Made by a program: the position numbers and the translations under genes. Below, one piece after another: positions 36,368-46,432 of a stretch of DNA of 64,000 nucleotides. The stretch is taken from the NCBI GenBank assembly GCA_030685235.1, contig MU839113.1:310001-374000 (forward strand), given 5' to 3'. Positions within the stretch are counted from its first letter, which is position 1. Each line of letters starts with the position of its first letter. The notes under the pieces were generated by a model that searched no databases, had not been told where the DNA came from, and saw only the letters and a program-made list of their open reading frames with translations. Source of the DNA: Copromyces sp. CBS 386.78. Taxonomy: Eukaryota > Ascomycota > Sordariomycetes > Sordariales > Sordariaceae.

Positions 36368-36760
36368 TGGGGAGGGAGTTGGTCTAGAGGGATGCTTTGA
36401 TGAATAATCCTGGTTTATATTGAAGAAAATGACTTGACTCCGTATTTGGTTGTGTGAACTGGAAGTGAGGATAGCTTTAAATGCTTGTACATAGGTAATC
36501 GCATGCAAGAGAATTTCCAGGAACTCTTAACCACCTCGAGTGAGTACTTTTAGGACGCCAACAAGAAGAGGTCGTATATTCCTCGTGGATTGAAGGGGAA
36601 GTAGGTACGAATGCATGAATCTCGTGAATGAAAGGAGAAGCAGAACAGAAACTGCCATTGCTGAATGAGACGACGCCCTCCTAGTGGGCCAAATGAATAC
36701 CGTCTTGTCCAATACCTCGCTCTTGGGGCTGATGAGAAACAGCTCTTGCGTCAATTACCA
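36368..36760. other. Convergent intergenic region
   Basis: These 393 bp lie between two convergent genes (stops at 36367 and 36761) and should hold both 3' UTRs. Nothing else is recognisable. Confidence 0.4.
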
Positions 36761-39700
36761 TTAGCTTGCCTCGTCATGGCCGCCAGTATGCGCGGCCAAG
36801 ACAACGTGGCATTTAGCCACGACTTGTTCGTTGCCGTCGGTCATTTGGACTAGGCCTGGACGTATAACAAGTGCCACAGTCGGCTCAGGGCCAACTTTAG
36901 GGAAAATACAAAAGCGTTCTGGTTCCATCTTGTGTATGTCGAATGCAAGATCAGTTGATAGGTAGGGATCCATCTCGTGTGTGTCGAATGTAAAACGAAT
37001 TGATCGCCAGGGATGATATTCGCACCACCATTCGTCCAACATTTCGTCGAGGTATTTACCAAGCCGTAATAGATCTGACAGAAAACCAGAAATATATGGA
37101 GGTACTTTGTTCAGAAAAGCGGCCTCAATACGCAGATCAAGCCCAATCTGTTTGGTAAGATAATCTGCCGTCAACTCCATATCGTTGTTGCATAGAGGCC
37201 ATTTTTGGTTCTTCGTTCTGATGACTCCACAAGCCATTATGTGGCTCCAAGTCACTGCCTCCGCCAACACTAATAACCAACTCCTGAAAGTGGACCAACT
37301 ACTCATTGACCACACTCTTTCGGTCAAGTATTCATACTCTGGTAGAAAGTGTTGAACATACTCCCCAAATTCATTTTTTGTGATTTTCTTCCACCATGCT
37401 TTCGCGTTCCGTAAGTTGCGAGAGACTTTGTCCGCTGTCTTGTTTGTATCGTCGCTACCATCTGCCGGACCCTGCGGAGTATCCATAGGTCTTGATCGTT
37501 TGAAGAATCCTGTTTTTTGTGGCTTGGAGCCGATGAATTTGAGGTAGTCTTCAACCAACCAGTCGCTGAATACCTGTACATTACCACACAGTATGTCCCA
37601 GGATGGCTTAACTTCCAAGATGCCTCTGTCAATGATTGAGGTGTTCTTGATAGAGGGACTTTGGGTGCCCTCTTTCGGCTGCGTAGCTTGAGTGCTTGGA
37701 ATATGCTTGAGCTGGTCAGTTGTCGCTGAATCCCTGGACCGTGCTGGAGGGTCTCTTCTTCCATAATCATCTTCTTCCGACGAGTTACGGCCTTCTCCCC
37801 GGTTGTGGATGTTGCTCTTTCCTCCCTGGATCTTTATCTGTTCGTGCAGCAATTTATTCTTGTGAATCTGGATTGCCAATTCGCTCTCCAATCTTTTGTT
37901 CTCCTTCATGAGAGTGTCATTCTGGCGGATCTGAGTCGCCAATCCGCTCTCCAATCTTTTGTTGTCCTCCATGATGAGTGTCGTGTTCCTAGACCGTTCA
38001 GTAGCCTCTTGTTCTAGGGCTTTGATCTTCTCTTTGAGTCGTATGCTCTCCTCCTGGACATCTTGGACATCTTGGTGCTTTTTGTCTTCTTTTTCTCTGT
38101 CCCTCAGCATTTGTTCCATTCCCTGCATAAGCTCCTGGCTTCCTTGCCGTAAAATTTGGAATCTCAACCAGAGATCATCGGAGCTAGGAGTAGCAGCGTT
38201 GAACGTGTTGAGGCTGGTAGCCGGGCCACTCTCTGTTTTGGCAGTGGAATTGGACTGGCGCACCTCGGCGCGCTCTCCACGAGAATTTGCCGGTCGAGGA
38301 GAATATGTCTGGGCAGTGGCGACGGTGCTGATGGCAGAACGGTCGTGTCGTCCCACCAAGGCTGGAGCGCCTTGTCGGTTCAAAAGCATAATGACGGCAC
38401 CTGTCACCACCGCCGACCATCTAGGAACGCCAGATGTTAGCTGGCAATATCATAAGTCGCACCCCAGACTGCAAACCTTCGATGGACTTATAAGATTAGG
38501 AACTTACGCTTGTGAGGGCTGCAAGATGTTTTGAAACTGGCTATGAAGTTGCGAATACAGATAGGGAGAAGCACCAAGACCTCCGACAAGGAAGACTTTC
38601 TGTTAAAGCGATATCAACAATATCAGTCAGTCGGTGTCAAAATATCGGTACTTCCTTACCCACTCTAGTTGACTTACTTTAGGGGTTTTGCCACATTGAT
38701 TTTCAACAGCTTTCGAATTATCCGTGATAAGCTGCCTAATGCCAGAGTAGGTCTTTGCGAAAAATTGAGTGGCGGAGTCCCTTTCATTGTAAAACAGGAT
38801 CAGCAAGAAATATTCTAACCAAAAAAGAAGGGGGGAGAAAAAAAAGGAAGAAAAAGAATTTGGAAGCGCTATCCACTTACTTTGGGATCTTGAGCTGTTC
38901 TGGACCGCCGTTTCCTGCGTTGGCAATGGATGCTTCCCGAGCATTCCTCCCGCTGAATGACCGTTTGATGGTGTATTCCCACTCGTGCTTAACATAGTTT
39001 TGAAACGCGCCGTCCGCCGTCCTGAGCTTGCGTTTGCTCCAGTTCTCAAAGCTCGTGTCGACGAGGAACCCTCCACAGAACTTGCCTGTTCAGCATGATT
39101 TGAATCAGTTACTGCTGCTGAGGACTGTGAAGCAGTATGATGATCTTGCTTACCCTTGGTCTCTGTTATCCTTGCAACCTTGGTTGACGAGCACGAAGAC
39201 GACTTGGAATAACCCGTTATATCCTAAGTAGGTACCCATGCCGTTAGCACGTTGGTGATTCTCCGTGAACATGACTGACCGAAGTAACTGATGTCCGCTA
39301 AAGGAAGGAGCGGTTTACTCACCACCATCCCGCCGCCGCAATCACAAACCAAAAAGGTATCATTGATCTCCACCTCTGGTGACATGTCCATGCCGTATAG
39401 TGAATAGGTTGCCGCTGCATCGGCTTCGTCAAGCAAGGTAACCTTTGTCTGGCTGGAGAGCCTGTGACCACGAATTCCTTCTTTGGTTGCTGCTAATAGC
39501 GTTTCACGCGCATAGTTTGGCCAACTCGCAGGAACTGTAACAGCGACCTTCAGTCGTTGTCTACCCACAGTGATTTGACGCTCGACATCACGAATGGTGT
39601 GTTCCCAAACTTGTTTGAAAAAGTCGGCAATCAGCTCATCGATCCCGCAGCCGGTGGCACCTTCATGCACTTGAAGTAGCTGTCTCATCGTATTTAAGTA

Positions 39701-40048
39701 TCCAGATTCCCTTACGTCATCCCCCAAATCGCCCGGTTTAAGAAGGAGTAATTTGAGCCAGCGAATGGTAGTACCATCCTTTGAGGCTAGGAACCCCCAT
39801 GCTCCTGTTTGAAGGTCGATTTGAGTCGGGATTTGCGACTCGCCTTTTAGTCGCTCATCTGGAGATGGCCACCCCGTCACATGGTGAATGGCCTGCCCAT
39901 CATGAGAAGACGCCCAAGAGGCAGCCGAATACCTGAACACAATGAGTCAATAGTGAAAAAAGCGGGAGGCTGGACATGAAGCTTTTACTTACGTAGTGCC
40001 GAAATCAATGCCTATCGCAAGAAAATCGCGACCTTTACGGGCGGACAT
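36761..40048 (-). CDS. Hsp70/HSPA12-like ATPase with long coiled-coil C-terminal extension, copy 2 (931 aa)
   Basis: Seven exons: 40048-39993, 39932-39323, 39223-39154, 39085-38881, 38780-38678, 38599-38508 and 38420-36761, all in frame. The ATPase begins almost at the N-terminus with IGIDFGTT; phosphate loop 2 reads CDCGGGMV rather than GGGTV, losing the usual Thr. The adenosine motif is LVGGLGASPYL and the domain ends near WSAV at residue 380. A Ser-rich linker, a coiled coil (about 460-575, with a 21-residue repeat) and a Trp-rich domain of about 260 residues follow; I do not recognise the last. The six introns have counterparts in copy 1 in position and phase. It is divergent from the GTPase gene at 40742. 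ATP binding is likely; hydrolysis is uncertain because of the Thr-to-Met change. Confidence 0.85.
36925..37014 (-). repeat. 45-bp tandem duplication in the ATPase copy 2 gene
   Basis: Two copies beginning at 36925 and 36970 encode consecutive 15-residue units with FD(T/I)H(E/K)M(D/E)P. The duplication keeps frame. Confidence 0.8.
37866..37991 (-). repeat. 63-bp tandem repeat encoding coiled-coil heptads
   Basis: The identical string CTCTCCAATCTTTTGTT starts at 37884 and 37947, giving a 63-bp, 21-residue (three-heptad) period: N-K-R-L-E-S-x-L-A-x-Q-I. It is an in-frame expansion of the coiled coil of ATPase copy 2. Confidence 0.8.
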
Positions 40049-40741
40049 TTCGTTTCCTTTGCTGCTTCAAAGTTCAAACGTTCGGTGCCGGCTTTTGTGA
40101 AGGATTTGAAATCGTCCAGTTTATCAATGACATACGCTGGTGCCAGGTAATAATGGCCCTGCTCAGTTTGCTCTTCAGGCGCACCGAGGCGCCCTTCATG
40201 TCCTAGCCCAATCGGACGGAGAGATCCGCAGGCTGACAGCGCCTCGCTTATCGGAGTTCAAGCTCTTGCAAGACAATTATCCAAAGAAAAATGTCAAGCT
40301 ACTTGGCTGCAGGCCAGAAGAGTACAAGTACAGTAGTAGACATTCGAAGATAAATAGAAAAGACGCGAAGTAGTGGGATATGAGTTGTAAACGGTGGGGT
40401 AGTAGAATCAAAAGCGCCCAGTCTGACCCGATGATGCCCGAGCCTGCCCCTCGCAGTTGCCTGATGGCTGTCCAATTGAATCAAGTTGCGCCAAATGTGA
40501 TGGTGGGAAATATTAGCGCTGAGCAGCTCGACATACATACATCGTCCAACGTGTATAGCCAGCGCCTTGTCTACTGCGTGGAATAAATTCCTCTTGGGAC
40601 CGAATGTCTGTCAGTCACTGATCACCCCTGGCACCCACAAATTTCGACATTTCGACAAACCCACTTGGCTGTATTCCTTCAAACCCTTCCTTGGTTCCTT
40701 TGCTTTGCTCAGAAACGAGAGGTAGCCCCCAAGAAGCGACC
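40049..40741. promoter_or_regulatory. Shared divergent promoter of ATPase copy 2 and GTPase copy 2
   Basis: These 693 bp separate two divergent start codons and mirror the 827-bp region of pair 1. No extended similarity between the two regions was obvious by eye, and no specific motif is claimed. Confidence 0.5.
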
Positions 40742-41737
40742 ATGATGGCAGACACCACAGAAAGGGAAGGAATCATTTTGATAATGGGTGTCACTGGCGT
40801 TGGGAAAAGCACTTTCATCAACCAACTGAAGCCCGGGTCGGCTGTCGTCGGGCATACAATGGAGTCAAGTAAGTATGGACTGCACACAACAACCTGGCCA
40901 ACATAAGGAAGCAACTAACTTTGATGAACACAAATAGCGACTCAGACTCCCCAAGCCGTCAAGATAGTCTTGGACGAAGCTAAGACGGAGTCCGTTACCG
41001 TTGTCGATACTCCCGGCTTCGATGATACATGGCGGTCCGACGAGAGGGTGCTTGAAGAAATCGCCGAATACATGGCAACTCAATACGTTCTAGGTGTCCC
41101 TCTGAAAGGAATCATCTATATGCACTCGATCACCGAGGTCAGAATGAAAGGATCGTCTTTGAAATTCCTGAACATGTTTCAGTCACTGTGCGGCGATGAG
41201 GCAATGAAGAAGGTTACATTGGTAACAACGCATTGGGATGCGATTAAGCCGGAAGATATGGCAAACGCACTCCGTCGCGAGCAGGAGCTCATCAATAGGT
41301 GGTGGGCACCTATGCTCCAGAAGGGTTCCTGGACCACGCAGTACCATGGCACGCGCGAATCGGCCGAGGCTCTGGTCCTGGAATTAGCCGAAGATGACGA
41401 CGGTATAGTCCTTGACGTGCAGAGGGAGCTTGTCGATGACAATAAGAGACTGGGGGATACCAGAGCAGGACTGCCCTTCAAGCAACAACTGGACAAAGAG
41501 ATGGCGGTGCATATGGCCGATAACCAAGAAGGAGAGAACATCGGGTCATTGCCCTTGGACGATGAGTTGGAGCAAAAGCAGCAACGGCTGAAGGCCAACA
41601 TTGGCGAAAGAGTGAAGATGCGCATTGCGCGCATAAGAGAGGAGCTGAAAAACAACCCAAACATAGCGTCAGGTGTGCGGATTTTCACAAAGGTGCTGAG
41701 TCTCGCGCTGACCATTGCTTCGCTTGCTACCCTCTAG
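40742..41737 (+). CDS. AIG1-like P-loop GTPase with C-terminal hydrophobic tail, copy 2 (308 aa)
   Basis: Two exons, 40742-40868 and 40938-41737, with a 69-bp intron at the same place and phase as in copy 1 (after the ES dipeptide). G1 is GVTGVGKST at about residue 16, G3 is DTPGFDDTW from residue 66, and the G4-like motif is TTHWD. The Lys/Glu-rich segment seen in copy 1 is shorter here, explaining most of the 40-residue difference. The last 20 or so residues are hydrophobic and run to the C-terminus. Identity with copy 1 is strong across the G domain and weak after it. ATG at 40742 is preferred, as no upstream in-frame ATG exists. Function is inferred from fold only. Confidence 0.85.
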
Positions 41738-42038
41738 GACGTTCATAGAGATAGTTGTTTGGCAAGGTTGAGAGTGAAAGTGTATTTGTTTAGTTGTGTG
41801 GATGCTTCAACGTGAAGTTGATAGTGGGGAATCAACTCGTTCTGGTCGCTTAGTAAGCAATCCCTGTCGCGATGATGCCAGGATGCAGCTTCCATCTCTC
41901 AACCCTGAACAGCCAACGTGCAACACGCTTTACTCACAAGCTCAACACCCAACATCTAAAACATTACCATACATTCTGTCACTTCACTTCTCAATCAACG
42001 CTCATTCTATTCAAACCAACACCTATACAACCTGTACA
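41738..42038. promoter_or_regulatory. Intergenic and promoter of the SND2-like gene
   Basis: About 300 bp between GTPase copy 2 and the next ATG. The last 100 bases are C/A-rich, typical of a fungal 5' leader. No specific motif is claimed. Confidence 0.4.
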
Positions 42039-42563
42039 ATGGCTCAAAAAGCGCGCAAAGACCGGGCCAAGTCCAACGAGACGACACTCAAGAACCTGCA
42101 CATCGGCTCCCTCACCGTCAACGGCATCTTCCTGCTCTCTCACTTCCTCTTCCGGTCGCGCTCCCTTCTGTTCTGGTTCATCCTCTCGATCCCGAGCTTC
42201 CTCTGCCAGTACACGCTCGAGAAGACGGGCCGGCCCAGCTATGACGCCTCGACCAGGGCGCTCAAGGCCTCGGGCGAGGACCTCGCCGCCCCTGGCCTGA
42301 CCGAGTACATGTTCGACGTCGTCTGGGTCACCTGGGCCGCTGCCGTTCTCGTCACCCTTTTCGGCAACTGGGCCTGGATTTTCTGGACCATCGTCCCTGC
42401 TTATGGCCTCTACAAGGGCTTTGGCCTGATGGGTGCCGCCAAGTCGATGGCTGGGTTGGGCGGTATGGGCGCCGGCGCCGGCGGTGATGCTGGTGCTGGT
42501 GCCGGTGCTGGTGCCGGTGCGGTTCCTGCTAGCAACAGGAAGCAGAGACGTGCTGCTGCTTAA
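42039..42563 (+). CDS. snd2: TMEM208/SND2 family ER protein, SRP-independent targeting (174 aa)
   Basis: Intronless. The basic N-terminus (AQKARKDRAKSN) and the NLH-G at about 20-25 are characteristic of the TMEM208/Snd2/Env10 family. Three or four hydrophobic segments follow: about 26-60 (two close spans), about 98-118 and about 120-140. The protein ends in an Ala/Gly repeat and a basic tail NRKQRR. Family members sit in the ER membrane and help insert proteins that bypass the signal recognition particle. Length matches the family (about 170). The ATG lies in good context, CACAATGGC-like; the longer upstream in-frame ORF is only leader. High confidence in the family, from memory of its conserved features. 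Confidence 0.85.
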   Translation: MAQKARKDRAKSNETTLKNLHIGSLTVNGIFLLSHFLFRSRSLLFWFILSIPSFLCQYTLEKTGRPSYDASTRALKASGEDLAAPGLTEYMFDVVWVTWAAAVLVTLFGNWAWIFWTIVPAYGLYKGFGLMGAAKSMAGLGGMGAGAGGDAGAGAGAGAGAVPASNRKQRRAAA

Positions 42564-42697
42564 AGTGGTGAAAGCTTTCAGTGGTGTTGTATCTGTTCTG
42601 TCTATCCGCTTTGCGCCATCTATATACCTCTATTCTACCTTCTTTCAAACACCACACATGGCCGCCATCGTGGACCGCACACCACCTCAGTCACGCC

Positions 42698-43596
42698 TTA
42701 CGCCTTATGCCACTCGTGCACCTGGGTCCACTCCTCGATAATCGCTGGATCAACATCCTTCACCAACACATGGATATGCTCCAGCGCTCTCACGCTCTGC
42801 AGCGCCACCCAATTCTTGAAATACAACACCTTGTCTTCACCCCCGGAACCCAGCCGATCAACAAAGTACCGCTTCACGAAATCACCCACAATCTTACGGC
42901 TCTCGGGCGTCATGTCGCCCTTATCATGATCCGTCGCGATGGCGGTGCGCGTCCACACCACGATGTGGGTGATGCCCGGCTCGAAGCCGTACGGCCAGTC
43001 ATTCAGCAGGACGCAGTAGTCGGAGGGATCGGCAAAGGGGACGTCGGAGACGGGCGTGAAAGGCGGCGCGCCCCAGGCCTTGGGAAGCCGGTGGGCGAGC
43101 AGGTAGTTGGTCATGCTGCCGTACGAGGCTTTGGTCTCGGCGGTCCATTTCATGTAGCGCCGGAGATCGGAAGGCTTGCGTTTGAGGACGGAGAGGTCAT
43201 TGTTTTCTGTTTTTGGGTGGAATTGGCCATGGTTTTGAAAGTTAGAGACATTGGGCAGAAAAAAGCAAAACGGGGGTGTTCAGGGCTGGCTTCCATGTAT
43301 CACTGGTGATGCGTGGATTGGATTGTAGAACATGTAATAATTGTAATGAGACGACATTGATGATGTTGACCAAGATGACGAAGATGAAGCAACAAAGAGA
43401 GAAAAGAGGAATCCCTACGAATCAGAGTGCGCAATTCCTCCCAAGAGTGATAGCTGAACTCCTCATCCGTCTGAGAGAGCACCCACTTGTCGACAGCCGT
43501 AAGAGGAAAAGGGCTCTCGTCTACCGGGTTCGGGTCCGAGTTCGGATCATTTGCCGGCGGCTGCTTGGATAGTGGTGGTAGCGCTATGTCACCCAT
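42698..43596 (-). CDS. DUF3605 / N-acetylglucosamine-induced protein 1-like (228 aa)
   Basis: Two exons, 43596-43419 and 43206-42698, with a 212-bp intron (donor GTAGGG, branch CTCTAAC); the frame is kept and the join rebuilds a continuous LIQNNDL...LKRKPSDLRRY segment. Conserved points seen are HSWEEL near the N-terminus, YGS..NYLL, NDWPY, a THIVVW strand and a C-terminal EHIHVLV. Fungal proteins with this pattern are annotated as N-acetylglucosamine-induced protein 1; the biochemical activity is unknown. A longer N-terminus without an ATG is possible only with a non-ATG start, so 43596 is used. It is convergent with the SND2-like gene (134 bp between stops). Confidence 0.8.
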
Positions 43597-44682
43597 TTTC
43601 TGAGCGTTCTTTCTTTCCCGGGTTTCGCAACCGGGAACGCGAAGATCGGAAGGCGAGGTGGGGTATTTCGGTCGGCTTGTGATTTTTGGCAAGGAGATCT
43701 TTTGGTCAGTTTAACCGTTCACAAGGAAAGTTCGCGCGTCACGAAAGCGATCAAAAATAGTCACTGATCGGATGCTCGGTGGGCGGGAGCGGGGTCAGAG
43801 TTTCTGGGCAGTGGTTCTTACTTGTGACACCGAAAAGAGGTTGTACGGCTTGTCCTTTGTTGTACCAACGTGGTATATGAGTGCGACGAGGCAAAATAAT
43901 GTTCATCAAAACAACATGTTACAGTCGCATAGCCTCTCAGACATATCTTGGGAATGGAGGCAACACGATGACGACTAAGAGAGATAATGGCGGCCATTCT
44001 GACTGTCATCCAGTGTCGTGGAAGTGGGACTGCCGTGCCGTGATTCGGAGGGTTTCCTCGGCCTCGGGACGGGAAGCTGGATTGTCAACAAAACATCCCC
44101 GGCGTTATGACCGTCACCGCCTTCCTTCACACCGGGATGGTGTTGGTCACATGGGCGCAGATTGTCAAGTACCGACCTTGGTGTTTTGGTGGCGTGGTTA
44201 CAGCGGGTGCACAGGGCAGGCACACGCTGTTGCATACAAGGAGCACACTGCTTCAGGTCACTCCCGGTCAAACGGCGGCACGGCAGAAACCGGTCTAGCC
44301 CGGAGCAGGATCGATCTACCCCTCAACACTCAACAACGGGACCTGGTCCGGGTGTGTCAAAGCACAACCCCAAAACACACCCCCTGTTTCCATTGATCCA
44401 GCCGAGTGGATTGGATCGTTGGACCCACGTCTCCGTTCCCCAGTTCTGTGTCGCGTTTATGCTGCTGGAGTCCCGTCAAGAGTGGCCTTTTTGAAGGAGT
44501 GGTCGGATAAGAGAAGAATAGTGGAATCCCTCTTTTTTTTTTCTAAACCTCAAGAGTAGCTCTCTTTGCCGTCCTCCTCCTCCTCCTTCTTTTTTTTCTT
44601 TTTTCTTTCCCTTCCTACTTCTTGTTCTTCTTCATCCTTTTTTTCTCAGGTAAACCGACAAGAAGGGACAAAATCCTCCAAC
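43597..44682. promoter_or_regulatory. Divergent promoter region of the DUF3605 and cbr1 genes
   Basis: About 1.09 kb without a supported gene. Poly-T and C/T-rich tracts at 44530-44650 precede the cbr1 start, a common feature of strongly expressed fungal promoters and leaders. Plus-strand ORFs of 60-170 codons here lack any family resemblance. Confidence 0.5.
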
Positions 44683-45777
<1,095 letters not shown>

Positions 45778-46432
45778 GCGATGCCTTTGTTTCCATCTGA
45801 ACTAGGCTTAGAGAACTGGGGCTGGTATAATTAGAAGAAAAAAAGGGCTTCGCGAAACTGTTTTGTTTTATGTACTAGACAGTTTGTGGGATGCCACCTA
45901 TATATGCCTACCTATATAACTATTATATGCTCGCTTTTGGGTGCCATGCTTAGGCGTGTCTTGCATAGGACCGGCGAAGGGTGCAGGTGATGATGTCAAC
46001 TTGTTCCCGAGATGCCTATGAGGGTGGCGATGAATGACAGGATGTGTTTGGCCCATGGCATTGATTTAGAACTGAAACGCAATCCAATGAATTGGTTTTG
46101 TGAAGGACTAAATAAACATATAATGATTATCCATCATCGAGCCTCCATTAGACTCTTATCCTTAGCTGTTACCAGGGGTTGTATAGAATCAGTGGTCTAT
46201 GAACGTGGAAGGTACCTTCTCTCCCAATCCCGTGTCTAACCGAGGGAGTAGCGATTTGTTTACTTTACAACCCTTCCCCCCCCTGAATGAGTCCACGCCC
46301 CCTTTGAGCCTCAACGCCAAGAAACGCCACAAAAACCACCTTCACCCACCCCATGTCCTATACCTTGATACCGAAGTGTACTTGTTACCTTGGTCCTAAA
46401 CCGCCCTCCCCAAACCCTGCGTACTCGGAGAT
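45778..46432. other. Convergent intergenic region
   Basis: These 655 bp lie between the stops of cbr1 and the transcription-factor gene, so both 3' UTRs fall here. No gene or RNA is recognisable. Confidence 0.4.

Noticed and set aside
42581..43309. 242-codon plus-strand ORF opposite the DUF3605 gene
   Set aside because: It is a shadow frame; the minus strand carries conserved DUF3605 motifs and a spliced, in-frame structure.
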